A DNA stretch of 40,271 nucleotides from Calditrichota bacterium. Its GTDB lineage: Bacteria > Calditrichota > Calditrichia > Calditrichales > J004. The translations under genes were made by a program, and so were the position numbers. The DNA lies in NCBI GenBank assembly GCA_003696775.1, contig RFFS01000144.1:1-40271 (forward strand), in the 5' to 3' direction. Under the pieces are notes generated by a model. That model was not told the DNA's origin and did no database searches. It was given only the letters and a program-made list of their open reading frames with translations. Shown one piece after another: positions 8,387 to 17,260 of this stretch; the first letter of the stretch is position 1; every line of letters begins with the position of its first letter.

Positions 8387-10204
8387 ATGCAACAAACCAT
8401 TTATCGAATCAGGTTAAAAGTGCTAATATTATTAACCACTGTTATCCTGTCATACATCAACGCACAAGAGTCCATACATTGGCGAGAATGGAATGCACTA
8501 TCTTTCGCCGATGCGCAAAAAAACAATAAATTAATTTTTGTAGATATCGGAATGGAAGGGTGTACGGCCTGCCGTTGGATGGTGGAACGTACCTATACAC
8601 ATCCCGATGTTATTCATTTGATAAATGAACATTTCATTGCCATTCAGGTGGACAGTGAGTCACGTCCCGATATAGGTGAACGCTATTCTGATTGGGCCTG
8701 GCCCGCATTGATCTTTATGTCACCCGCGGGTAAACAGGTTCATGCTATACGTGGCAGTCGGTCACCGCAAAATTTTATTGCCGTGCTCGAAGAATTGATC
8801 AAAAGACAAAAAAATCACCAATTAATCAGGGATGACAACGCACCGTTTCCTGCTCCGAACGAAACAAATTCTTCTCCTTTGGATGTTCTGAAAGATCAGG
8901 TATTGGGACAACTCGATAATATTTATGATGAAACACTCGGTGGCTGGGGAAGTCAACAAAAAAGTTTATACAGTTACGCCCAAATATATCAGTTGGAATT
9001 AAGAGGGCATCGTGGCACAGGACCATACCCCCGTAGGGCGCTTTTTCAGACCATAAACGGACTTTTAAAACAGATTGATACGGTATGGGGTGGCGTTTTT
9101 GTGGCTTCCATTAATAAATGGGAAAATATTGTTCCGGAAAAACGCATAAGTAATCAGGCAGCTGCCATGTCGGCTTTTGCAGCGGCCTATTGGTTGTCCG
9201 GTGATGAAAAATACCTGCGGGGCGCCCGTTATGTTGACAAATACATGAGCGGGATGATGATGGATAAAAACGGTACATTTTATACCAGTCAGGAAGATGT
9301 AGCTACGCGACTTCCCGTAGAGATGGATGCCCGTGCATATTACCGTTTGATGGATAATGAACGCCGAAGTTATGGTATTCCACCGATAGATCACTCTGTC
9401 TATACCCATAAAAACGGTGAAATGATTAGCGCCTATGTACGATTGTTTGAAGTCAGCCGCCAGACAGCATATCTTGATAAAGCCCGCCGGGCAGCGGATT
9501 TTTTATTAAAAGAAAGAATGCAACCACCGGGTTGGATGTTACAAACCCTGCCCTCCTCAAAAGTCAGTAAAGATAATCGTATGCGGAAGCAGGTCGTTCA
9601 AAAGCGTCCATATTTAAAGGCACAGGCTTATTTTGCTCTTGCCCTGATCGATCTTGCTCGTGCTACGGGAGATAAGCCCTATCTAAGAGATGCGCGACGC
9701 CTCACCGATGCTATGATCGACCAATTCTGGGATAAAACTTACGGGGGGTTTTTCGCATCGGTTCCCGATGATGTCAATCGATTTGTCCCTTTGCAAAAAC
9801 CAGTGGAGGATAATGCGGTTGCCGCGCTGGTATTATATCAAATGTCCGTTTACTTTCACCAACCATCTTATTATCAATATGCCCTAAAAACCATACAAGC
9901 TGTAAGTCTGCCTTATATGGTGAAACGGGAAGGACGCATGGTGGCCCATTTGGCGGTCGCACTGGAATGGATGTCCAAGAAATATGTGGAATTTTCCATA
10001 ACAGGTTCACCGGATTTGGCGGAAACACGTGCGCTTTTCAGAACCGCTTCCCAGATATATGAACCGCGAAAAATTTTGCATTTTCAGGAAGAAGGCCGTT
10101 ACCCGGCACAAAAAAGGCCGGCCGTTTTTATCTGCAATCCTCTCTTTTGCACCAATCCATTGTTCTCATCCAAGGCGGTAATTCAGCAGGCGGCTACATT
10201 TTGA
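8387..10204 (+). CDS. Exported DUF255/YyaL-like protein (thioredoxin fold plus alpha/alpha-barrel)
   Basis: 605 residues with an N-terminal signal sequence (to about INA, residue 26), SD AAGGA upstream. Residues 30-145 form a thioredoxin-like domain: WREWNALSFADAQKNNKLIF, GCTAC (Cys59 and Cys62), then VDSESRPDIGERY and AWPAL with the cis-Pro position. This matches the DUF255/SSP411/YyaL pattern (CHWCH, VDREERPD, GGWP) but with CTAC in the active site. The remainder (about 170-570) is a six-hairpin alpha/alpha-barrel like N-acylglucosamine 2-epimerases, and the C-terminus CNPLFCTNP resembles the paired-cysteine end of YyaL proteins. Sampled lines are about 43-45% G+C versus more than 50% in neighbours. 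A DsbA-like gene converges on it, so a thiol-redox role in the envelope is plausible but not shown. Confidence 0.75.
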   Translation: MQQTIYRIRLKVLILLTTVILSYINAQESIHWREWNALSFADAQKNNKLIFVDIGMEGCTACRWMVERTYTHPDVIHLINEHFIAIQVDSESRPDIGERYSDWAWPALIFMSPAGKQVHAIRGSRSPQNFIAVLEELIKRQKNHQLIRDDNAPFPAPNETNSSPLDVLKDQVLGQLDNIYDETLGGWGSQQKSLYSYAQIYQLELRGHRGTGPYPRRALFQTINGLLKQIDTVWGGVFVASINKWENIVPEKRISNQAAAMSAFAAAYWLSGDEKYLRGARYVDKYMSGMMMDKNGTFYTSQEDVATRLPVEMDARAYYRLMDNERRSYGIPPIDHSVYTHKNGEMISAYVRLFEVSRQTAYLDKARRAADFLLKERMQPPGWMLQTLPSSKVSKDNRMRKQVVQKRPYLKAQAYFALALIDLARATGDKPYLRDARRLTDAMIDQFWDKTYGGFFASVPDDVNRFVPLQKPVEDNAVAALVLYQMSVYFHQPSYYQYALKTIQAVSLPYMVKREGRMVAHLAVALEWMSKKYVEFSITGSPDLAETRALFRTASQIYEPRKILHFQEEGRYPAQKRPAVFICNPLFCTNPLFSSKAVIQQAATF

Positions 10205-10322
10205 AAGTGTTTTAAGGCTGCCGTCATATCGCAACCATGCCTGAATGATAGCCAGACGAGCGGTTTAGAATGCAAGTGCAGATATTTTCGATTAAAAAAG
10301 GCGGGATGAGCCGTTAAACAGG

Positions 10323-10907
10323 CTATTCCATGTTTTTTTGAAATGCCTTCCGGAACGTTTCCAAAGGCTGGCATCCTAAGATCGCCTGTCGTCCCCACAT
10401 AAAGGCTGGCAGGGTTTGCACGCCCAGCTTAAGGGCGTTATACCGGCGTTTATCCAGCCGCAGGGCAAAGGCCATGTTGTCCAACGCCGCGCGGACACTG
10501 CCCGAGGGCATTCCGCTTAATGTGGCCAGTTGCTCCAGCACCGTGTCGTCATCCAAAGGCGCCTGTTCTTTCCAATAGGCCTCCATACCCGCCTGCCAAA
10601 AAATATCCAAACGACCCTGTTCACGCGCCGCCTCGGCTACCAATTGAAATTTACGTGTGTTATATGTTTTTTCAGGCAGGCGTATCCCGTCCATATTAAA
10701 CGAACGGGCATATTGTTCAACATATGCCCGGAAGGGAGCGTAACGTTCATCGGAAATATCTACACCACCCGGCGGTGTTTTAGGATGCAGTTCCATGCCG
10801 AGACGTAAAAAGGAAACATTGTGGTTTTTGATCAGGGCGGGGATGATGGTTGCCTCGGCGATATAACAAAAGGGACATACAATATCCGAAAATAATTTAA
10901 TTTCCAT
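10323..10907 (-). CDS. DsbA family (FrnE-like) oxidoreductase
   Basis: 194 residues beginning MEIKLFSDIVCPFCYIAE, with the thioredoxin CPFC motif at residues 11-14 at the end of the first strand, an inserted helical domain, and VQTLPAFMWG supplying the cis-Pro segment. This is the FrnE/2-hydroxychromene-2-carboxylate-isomerase-like branch of the DsbA clan. It has no signal peptide, so it probably acts in the cytoplasm on thiols or glutathione conjugates. It is one of two solid - strand genes in the window (with dnaA); it converges with the YyaL-like gene and diverges from the TolC operon. Confidence 0.9.
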   Translation of the reverse strand: MEIKLFSDIVCPFCYIAEATIIPALIKNHNVSFLRLGMELHPKTPPGGVDISDERYAPFRAYVEQYARSFNMDGIRLPEKTYNTRKFQLVAEAAREQGRLDIFWQAGMEAYWKEQAPLDDDTVLEQLATLSGMPSGSVRAALDNMAFALRLDKRRYNALKLGVQTLPAFMWGRQAILGCQPLETFRKAFQKNME

Positions 10908-10920
10908 GCAAAAGCTTCCT

Positions 10921-10936
10921 TATATTTTGGAATATA
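10921..10936. repeat. Inverted repeat TATATT-TTGG-AATATA
   Basis: Perfect 6-bp arms around TTGG, 14 bp upstream of the DsbA-like start codon. Sits in the divergent promoter region; could be a regulator site or just an AT-rich promoter element. Confidence 0.3.
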
Positions 10937-10962
10937 AAATAGGTCAGTTTTATCCCGAAACC

Positions 10963-10976
10963 AATATTTAAATATT
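10963..10976. repeat. 14-bp perfect palindrome AATATTTAAATATT
   Basis: A fully self-complementary 14-mer midway between the divergent DsbA-like and TolC genes, a usual position for an operator of an efflux operon. No adjacent TetR/MarR-type regulator is encoded in this window, so its partner is unknown. AT-rich sequence makes chance palindromes likelier. Confidence 0.35.
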
Positions 10977-10995
10977 ACAATTTTCACGAAAATGG

Positions 10996-11025
10996 TTGTA
11001 TATTAACACTTTAGTAACTTATAAA
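10996..11025 (+). promoter_or_regulatory. Candidate sigma-70-type promoter for the efflux operon
   Basis: TTGTAT (10996-11001), an 18-bp spacer and TATAAA (11020-11025), placing a start of transcription about 20-25 bp before the ATG at 11055. The -10 matches five of six consensus bases and the -35 four of six. FCB-group promoters can differ from this consensus, so it is a moderate call. Confidence 0.4.
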
Positions 11026-11054
11026 CCGCTTATCACTAAAAAAACGGTAAAACC

Positions 11055-12347
11055 ATGCGGAAACAAATTTTTCGAGTTATACAGTGGCTGTTCGTGTTAA
11101 GCCTGATAATAACGGCTCAATCGCTTAGTGAATTGATGACGCGTTTGGGCGAAAACAATATGGAGCTGAATAGCCGGTTTTGGCGACAAAAACAAAGCGA
11201 GGCGCAATGGGCGTCTCAAAAAGGATTACTATGGCCGACTTTGTCATTTCAGGCTCAATATAATTATGTCAGTGAAGTGTTAAATGTCTCTTTTCAGCCT
11301 GTACCCACCGCACCTGCCGTGGGCTTTTCCCTGGGACAGCATGATGCCTATAAAACAGCCCTGCCGGTCGGCTATGCCTTGTTCAACGGTTTTAAGATCC
11401 AATCGGCCATCGATGCCGCCTACCTGAAGAGTAAGCTGGCCGCAACGGAATACGCCCGTGCCTATAAGGAACAAGCCCTGAAAGCTGCCACCTTGTATCG
11501 ACGCATACAGGAAATGAACTTACGCAAAAAGATTGTAAACGCCGCGTTAAAACGTCTCACGATACATGGCAGAATACTGCATGCATTAATACAACAGGGG
11601 TTAGCCCGTAAGGTCGATTCTCTCGATATCCGCCTGAAACGTTTGCAACTTAAACAAAAAACAGTACAGTTGGATAATACTCAAAAACAACTGCAAAGGG
11701 CGCTGGACAGATTATTCGGTTTTCATGTAACGGTGGCGCCTTTTGAAGAATCCCTTCCCGTAACGGCCCCTGAATGGCAGGAAAAACAAGTCGAGGCCTG
11801 GCAGGCGTTGGATTGGCAGGAACGACTTATGGCAAAACAAAAAGAGATCGAGAAAGCTTCTTATTGGCCGAGAATCACGGCCGGCGCGTCTTATATTTAC
11901 GGTAAACCAGGCGTGGATGTTATCCGGAACGAATGGATGGATTATTATGTGGCCGGTGTCAATCTGAGTTGGGATATCTGGTCCGGCATGAAAAACCGAC
12001 ATGCTGTGGAAGCGGCCGACTATGGCCAAAAGGCGCTGGCTCTGCAAAAAAAAGCCTTAAGCGAAGCCTGGCATCAACGCTTTGAAGACAAAAAAGATGC
12101 CTGGCAAACTTTAAAATCAGATTTGACAGTTCGTAAGGAACAGGTGGCGTTGAACCGTGAAAAATGGCGTTTGCTCAAGGCGGAAGTGGAGCAAGGCCGG
12201 GCGCGGCCTTCGGAATTGGAAGAAGCTTCTTTAAATCTGACAGAAGCGGAATTGAATCTGGCCGCCCTGAAAATAGCGGTTAAAACAGAATACAATGAAA
12301 TGGAATTTTTAAGCGGTAAACCTGTTGCCGATTGGAGATTAAAATGA
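11055..12347 (+). CDS. TolC family outer-membrane efflux protein
   Basis: 430 residues with a signal peptide (ending near LIITAQS) and the TolC/OEP pattern: two halves of long amphipathic helices with beta strands between (SFQAQYNYVSEV in half one, ITAGASYIYGKPG and GVNLSWDIWSG in half two). It forms the outer-membrane channel of a tripartite pump. It is first in a six-gene operon; its stop overlaps the HlyD gene start by 4 bp. No lipobox is visible. The assignment to an efflux rather than a protein-secretion pump rests on the YbhGFSR-like partners downstream. Confidence 0.92.
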   Translation: MRKQIFRVIQWLFVLSLIITAQSLSELMTRLGENNMELNSRFWRQKQSEAQWASQKGLLWPTLSFQAQYNYVSEVLNVSFQPVPTAPAVGFSLGQHDAYKTALPVGYALFNGFKIQSAIDAAYLKSKLAATEYARAYKEQALKAATLYRRIQEMNLRKKIVNAALKRLTIHGRILHALIQQGLARKVDSLDIRLKRLQLKQKTVQLDNTQKQLQRALDRLFGFHVTVAPFEESLPVTAPEWQEKQVEAWQALDWQERLMAKQKEIEKASYWPRITAGASYIYGKPGVDVIRNEWMDYYVAGVNLSWDIWSGMKNRHAVEAADYGQKALALQKKALSEAWHQRFEDKKDAWQTLKSDLTVRKEQVALNREKWRLLKAEVEQGRARPSELEEASLNLTEAELNLAALKIAVKTEYNEMEFLSGKPVADWRLK

Positions 12348-13264
12348 TACAGATACGGATAAATCATATTTATGGCGCGCGGGGACTATGGTGGCGTGTC
12401 GGAGTATTCTTCTTTGCTTTGATCGTTTCCTGCGGCGATCAAAATAACAGCGCACATCGTTACCAGGGCAAGGTGGACGCCGATGTATTGCGCATCAGCG
12501 CGCGTACGGCCGGTGTAATCGATTCCATGTTTGTTCGGGAAGGCGATCCAGTCCAAAAAGGGATGCTATTGGCTGTCATCAACAGCCGGCGCAGTCATGC
12601 CCGCATGCAGGCCGACCGGGCGCGTCTCGGTGAAATCGAAGCTAACCGGGATGCGTTACGTGCGCAAATCGCGCAACTTGCGGTTAGTATGGAGCTGGCG
12701 GAAAAGAGTCTGAAAAAGATCACCGCGCTATATAAACAGGGCGCCGCCACGGAACAGCAATTTGATGAAGCAGATGGTAAGGTGCGTTCCCTCAAGGCTC
12801 AGGAAAGGGCATTGCGGGCGCAGGAAAAAGTGCTGGACAGTAAAAAAACGGCCGTACTGGCGGCCCTGCGGGTCAGCCGGATGAACCGGGATGACGCACG
12901 CATACCGGCACCTGAAGATGGTATGATCCTGACACGATTGCATAATCCGGGTGAATGGGCGGCACCGGGGATGCCTTTGTTCGAAATGGCCCACACCGAT
13001 CAGGTGGATGTTATCTGTTATCTGCCGCTGACGGCATTGACATCCATCCGTGTGGGCGACCCGGCCCGTATATTTGCCGATGGTCTGGAAGATGCCCTGA
13101 GCGGCACGGTGAGTTACATTTCGGATCGTTCCGAATTTACGCCCAAAACCATCCTGACAAAGGAAACACGCACCACGTTGGTCTATCGTGTTAAGATTAC
13201 AGTCAATAACTCTTCCGGATCGCTCAAGCTTGGCATGCCGGTGGATGTGGAACTGGGGTCATAA
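12344..13264 (+). CDS. HlyD/YbhG-like periplasmic adaptor lipoprotein
   Basis: 306 residues from the ATG at 12344 (ATGA overlap with tolC); a TTG at 12332 is an alternative that adds four residues. The N-terminus has a signal ending in ALIVSC, so Cys30 is probably lipidated. The biotinyl-lipoyl halves (GKVDADVLRISARTAG, VREGDPVQKGMLLA; IPAPEDGMILTRL, GEWAAPGMPLFEMA) flank a coiled-coil hairpin (about 90-180), and a beta-barrel domain follows (VDVICYLPL). It bridges the TolC channel and the inner-membrane ABC transporter encoded next. The stop and the next start share a base (TAATG). Confidence 0.92.
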   Translation: MIQIRINHIYGARGLWWRVGVFFFALIVSCGDQNNSAHRYQGKVDADVLRISARTAGVIDSMFVREGDPVQKGMLLAVINSRRSHARMQADRARLGEIEANRDALRAQIAQLAVSMELAEKSLKKITALYKQGAATEQQFDEADGKVRSLKAQERALRAQEKVLDSKKTAVLAALRVSRMNRDDARIPAPEDGMILTRLHNPGEWAAPGMPLFEMAHTDQVDVICYLPLTALTSIRVGDPARIFADGLEDALSGTVSYISDRSEFTPKTILTKETRTTLVYRVKITVNNSSGSLKLGMPVDVELGS

Positions 13265-14181
13265 TGACCGCGCTTGAGGTTCGCCGTTTAAGGAAACATT
13301 TTGGCGCCACCCGGGCCGTGCGTGATGTGAGTTTTGATGTGCATTACGGCGAAATTGTCGGATTGATTGGGCCTGACGGCGCCGGTAAATCCACCACCAT
13401 GCGCATGGTGGTTACCCTGTTGACGCCGGACGAAGGGCACATACGTTTCATGGATCGCGAAGCGCAGTCAGACACTGCCTTTGTGCGCTCCCACATTGGC
13501 TATATGCCGCAACGCTTTAGTCTGTATCAGGATTTAACCGTGGAACAGAATATGCTTTTTTTTGCCGATCTGTTCGATGTGCCCGTCGCCGAACGCGCGG
13601 CGCGCATGGAACGTTTGTATGCCTTTTCCCGTCTCGGTCCTTTCCGGGATCGTCTGGCCGGCATGTTATCCGGCGGCATGAAACAAAAACTGGCTCTGAG
13701 TTGCATGCTGATCCATCAACCCCGGGTCATTGTGTTGGATGAACCCACTTTTGGCGTGGACCCGGTTTCACGGCATGAATTTTGGGAAATATTGCACACT
13801 TTACGTCAGGAAGGGGTCGCCATTCTGGTATCCACCGCCTATATGGACGAAGCCGTTTTATGCGATCGCGTGGCGCTGATGCATGAGGGGGCTTTTCTGG
13901 CTTTTGACCGGCCGGAAAGTATTGTGCGCACCCTGCCTCGTGTCATATACCGCCTGGAAACGGCCACCCCCGCGCGCACATTTCAATACATCCGGGAAAA
14001 CAGCGATCTGGAAATTCAACTATTTGGAGACGGTTTGCATATCTATGTACCGGGCGATCAAAAGGATACCTTGTCAACCATCCTTAAAAAACTGAATATC
14101 GATATGAACAACATTCAACCCGCGGAACCGCAGTTGGAAGACCTGTTTCTCTATTTAATGCAGGAAGAAGCGCATGGCTGA
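13264..14181 (+). CDS. ABC transporter ATP-binding protein (YbhF N-half-like)
   Basis: 305 residues. Walker A is GPDGAGKST (37-45), with Asp in place of the usual Asn, a variant typical of YbhF/RbbA-type proteins. Q-loop region YMPQRFSLYQDLTVEQN, signature LSGGMKQKL, Walker B VIVLDEPTFGVDP, and H-loop position occupied by STAYMDEA rather than the usual His (STHYMDEA in the partner gene). The C-terminal 70 residues form an extra domain common in these exporters. It overlaps the next ATPase gene by 8 bp and the two should form a heterodimer; in E. coli the equivalent halves are fused as YbhF. The missing H-loop His suggests one hydrolysis site is degenerate. Confidence 0.93.
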   Translation: MTALEVRRLRKHFGATRAVRDVSFDVHYGEIVGLIGPDGAGKSTTMRMVVTLLTPDEGHIRFMDREAQSDTAFVRSHIGYMPQRFSLYQDLTVEQNMLFFADLFDVPVAERAARMERLYAFSRLGPFRDRLAGMLSGGMKQKLALSCMLIHQPRVIVLDEPTFGVDPVSRHEFWEILHTLRQEGVAILVSTAYMDEAVLCDRVALMHEGAFLAFDRPESIVRTLPRVIYRLETATPARTFQYIRENSDLEIQLFGDGLHIYVPGDQKDTLSTILKKLNIDMNNIQPAEPQLEDLFLYLMQEEAHG

Positions 14182-14914
14182 ACCGGCGGTGGAAGCGGAA
14201 AATCTGACCCGGCGTTTCGGCCGGTTCACAGCGGTGGATCACATTTCCTTTAAAGTAAATAAAGGGGAGATATTCGGATTTTTGGGCGCCAACGGTGCCG
14301 GTAAAACCACAACCATCCGCATGCTATGCGGATTATTGCTACCGACGGAAGGACAGGCGCGCGTGGCGGGCTTCGACGTTTATACCGCCTATGAAAAAAT
14401 TAAAATGCATATCGGTTACATGAGTCAGAAATTCAGCCTGTACGAAGACCTGACCGTGCGTGAAAATATTCAGTTTTACGGTGGCTTGTACGGCTTAAGC
14501 CGAGGGGAAATTAAGCGTAAAACCGAAGAACTGGTGACCTATCTCGGTCTGAGCGATCAAATCGACCAGCTAACCAGCGATTTACCGTTGGGCTGGAAGC
14601 AGCGCATGGCTTTAAGCGCCGCCATTTTGCACGATCCGCCGATCATCTTTCTCGATGAACCCACCAGTGGAGTCGATCCGGCCTCTCGCAGGGATTTTTG
14701 GCTGCTTATATACCGGCTGGCCGAAGCGGGCAAAACAATTTTTGTGACCACCCACTACATGGATGAAGCCGAATACTGTCATCGTCTCAGTATTATGAAG
14801 GACGGTCGTATTGTGGAACTGGACGCGCCCGCGGTGTTAAAAGAGCGCTACGGTAAAACGACGATGCAGGATGTTTTTCTGGAAGTGGTTAATCAACGCG
14901 GTGAAATCAAATGA
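14174..14914 (+). CDS. ABC transporter ATP-binding protein (YbhF C-half-like)
   Basis: 246 residues with Walker A GANGAGKTT (38-46), Q-loop YMSQKFSLYEDLTVREN, Walker B IIFLDEPTSGVDP and H-loop VTTHYMDEA. The signature reads LPLGWKQ instead of LSGGxxQ, as is usual in the C-terminal half of YbhF-like proteins. Together with the preceding gene, the pair keeps one H-loop His and one canonical signature each in different subunits, so a heterodimer with one main catalytic site is likely. It is coupled to the first permease by an ATGA overlap. Confidence 0.93.
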   Translation: MAEPAVEAENLTRRFGRFTAVDHISFKVNKGEIFGFLGANGAGKTTTIRMLCGLLLPTEGQARVAGFDVYTAYEKIKMHIGYMSQKFSLYEDLTVRENIQFYGGLYGLSRGEIKRKTEELVTYLGLSDQIDQLTSDLPLGWKQRMALSAAILHDPPIIFLDEPTSGVDPASRRDFWLLIYRLAEAGKTIFVTTHYMDEAEYCHRLSIMKDGRIVELDAPAVLKERYGKTTMQDVFLEVVNQRGEIK

Positions 14915-16014
14915 ACCGGATATTTTTAAGCATCATTAAAAAAGAATTTTTTCATATCATGCGCGACCGTCAGACTCTGGTGATCATTTTTGTGATGCCG
15001 TTGATGATGCTGTTTTTATACGGTTATGCCATTACCCTCGAAATGCGCAATATTCCCACCGTGGTCATCGATCACGATCACGGACCTATGGCGAGGGACT
15101 TGATTAGGCAACTGGAAGCGGTCGATTTTTTTACTATTGTTGCCCGCGATATCCCGGAAGAAACAATCACGGATGTTTTTCAAAAGCGTTTCGCCCGCTG
15201 TGTGCTCGTCATTCCGGCGCATTTCAGCCGTCAGACGCGGACACGATTGCACACACCCGTACAGGTGATCATCGACGCCACCGATCCCAACGCCGCAAAT
15301 TATATCAATAAGTATTTGGGGCGGATTGCTTTTAATTTCACCCTTACGCATAACACGCTTTTTCCCGCGGCTTTTAAAACCATTCCGCGCACCCTTTATA
15401 ATCCGGATTTAAAATCATCGTACTTTTTTGTGCCCGGTCTGGTGGCCGTAATCCTGTTGTTAATCAGCACCCTGTTGACCAGCATTGCCATTGTGCGGGA
15501 AAAGGAGATGGGTACCATGGAGCAAATTTTGGTCAGTCCGGTGCGTCCTTTCCAGGTTATTCTCGGAAAGGTGATCCCCTATGTGGCCATCGGCTACGGC
15601 ATCAGTGTGATGATTTTGGTGGCGGCCCGCTTCTGGTTCCAGGTACCGGTGAACGGTTCCCTGCTTTTTCTTAACGGTGCCCTGATCCTCTACATTTCCA
15701 CCGGTCTCAGCATCGGGTTGTTGATTTCTTCCATCACCGATAAACAGCAAATCGCCATGATGATTACCCTGATGGTAACCATTTTACCCACGGTGATGTT
15801 GAGCGGCTTTATTTTTCCGATAGCCAGCATGCCGTTACCGTTTCAGTGGGTATCGCGTCTCATACCGGCCACGCATTTTTTACAGATCATCCGCGGCGTG
15901 ATGCTTAAGGGTATCGGGATCGCCGAACTTTGGCCGCAAACATTGATTTTGGTGGGGATGACCGCCCTGTTGCTGGTGATTAGCACAAAAAAATTCAGTT
16001 CCACATTGGATTGA
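14911..16014 (+). CDS. ABC-2 type permease (YbhS-like)
   Basis: 367 residues with one transmembrane helix near the N-terminus (LVIIFVMPLMMLFLYGYAITL), a large periplasmic domain (about 45-175), then five hydrophobic segments in the C-terminal half, including IVREKEMGTMEQILVSPVRP, the loop typical of ABC-2 DrrB/YhhJ-type permeases, and FIFPIASMPLPFQWVSRLIP. It forms the membrane channel with the next permease, driven by the two ATPases. Likely substrates are hydrophobic drugs or lipids, but the sequence does not say which. Confidence 0.92.
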   Translation: MNRIFLSIIKKEFFHIMRDRQTLVIIFVMPLMMLFLYGYAITLEMRNIPTVVIDHDHGPMARDLIRQLEAVDFFTIVARDIPEETITDVFQKRFARCVLVIPAHFSRQTRTRLHTPVQVIIDATDPNAANYINKYLGRIAFNFTLTHNTLFPAAFKTIPRTLYNPDLKSSYFFVPGLVAVILLLISTLLTSIAIVREKEMGTMEQILVSPVRPFQVILGKVIPYVAIGYGISVMILVAARFWFQVPVNGSLLFLNGALILYISTGLSIGLLISSITDKQQIAMMITLMVTILPTVMLSGFIFPIASMPLPFQWVSRLIPATHFLQIIRGVMLKGIGIAELWPQTLILVGMTALLLVISTKKFSSTLD

Positions 16015-16033
16015 CAGGATAAAAGGACACCGA

Positions 16034-17158
16034 ATGCAACGTATTTTATACATGGTTCAGAAAGAGTTCCGGCAGATATTGAGGGAACGCTCCTATATTG
16101 CCATCCTTTTTGTAATGCCCGTGGTGCAAATTATCCTGTTGGGTTTTGCCATTACCACGGATGTTAAAAACATTACCATTGGAATTCTTGATCTGGATAA
16201 CACACATGTCAGCCGGCGGGTCGGTGAATCCTTCCATGAAAACGTAACCTTCAGGCTTTACGCTCAAACCCATTCGGAGAAGGAGTTACACCACTGGATG
16301 GACGAAGGAAGTATTTCGGTCGGTGTGGTAATCCCGCCGCATTTTGAAAAAGACCTGGTCAATGCCGTTCAGCCGGATGTTCAGATCATTTTAGATGGTG
16401 TGGATGGGAACACCGCCGGCGTGGTGGCGGCCTATGTGGCCCAGCTTAGCGCCGCGTTACAGGGCGAGTTGCTACAACGGGCGCCGGCGCTTCAACGGGA
16501 ATGGACGCGGGTGCATTCCGTAGCAATCGAACCGCGCATGTGGTATAATCCCAGCCTGGAAAGCGTTAACAATATTGTACCGGGCATCATTGCCACGCTT
16601 ATTACCATGGTAACGGTTCTGGTAACCGCTATGAGCATTGTTCGAGAAAAGGAACTGGGTACGCTGGAACAGCTTATGGTTACACCCTTGCGCAAGGGTG
16701 AGTTGATGCTGGGAAAAATCATACCTTTCGCGCTATCCGCTTTTATCTTGGTCATCGTTTCCATAATCAGTGCGGGGTTGATCTTCAATATATGGATGCA
16801 AGGCTCCCTATGGACGTTGCTGGGCATGAGCGTTTTATTCAGTATCAGCACGCTCGGTGTGGGCATTCTGGCTTCCACCATTGCTTCCACCCAGCAACAA
16901 GCAATGTTCGTGGCCTGGTTTTTTATGATATTTGCCCTGCTGCTGTCCGGTTTTTTCATACCCATAGAAAATATGCCGGATGTAATTCAATGGATCACCT
17001 ATCTGAACCCCTTACGTTATTTCATGGTAGTTATCCGCGAAATATATCTCAAGGGAACTTCCTACATCCATTTGTGGCGGGAAACGCTGGCTATGTTGCT
17101 GGTGGGCATGGTCTCCTTCGGACTGGCCACTATTCGTTTTCATAAACGGGTTGGATAA
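16034..17158 (+). CDS. ABC-2 type permease (YbhR-like)
   Basis: 374 residues, similar in layout to the previous permease: TM1 (YIAILFVMPVVQIILLGFAI), periplasmic domain, then IVREKELGTLEQLMVTPLRK and FFIPIENMPDVIQWITYLNP in the C-terminal membrane half. SD AAGGA lies just before the start, so it has its own ribosome binding site 19 bp after the partner gene. It closes the efflux operon. Paralogous with the upstream permease (a duplication common to the family). Confidence 0.92.
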   Translation: MQRILYMVQKEFRQILRERSYIAILFVMPVVQIILLGFAITTDVKNITIGILDLDNTHVSRRVGESFHENVTFRLYAQTHSEKELHHWMDEGSISVGVVIPPHFEKDLVNAVQPDVQIILDGVDGNTAGVVAAYVAQLSAALQGELLQRAPALQREWTRVHSVAIEPRMWYNPSLESVNNIVPGIIATLITMVTVLVTAMSIVREKELGTLEQLMVTPLRKGELMLGKIIPFALSAFILVIVSIISAGLIFNIWMQGSLWTLLGMSVLFSISTLGVGILASTIASTQQQAMFVAWFFMIFALLLSGFFIPIENMPDVIQWITYLNPLRYFMVVIREIYLKGTSYIHLWRETLAMLLVGMVSFGLATIRFHKRVG

Positions 17159-17260
17159 GCCCGAATACGTTCATTTACCTGCCAAAGCCGCCCACATATT
17201 AACCTTTCAGGCCCGTTTGTCGAACTTAGCTTACATACACGTAAAACATGGAAAGACAGT

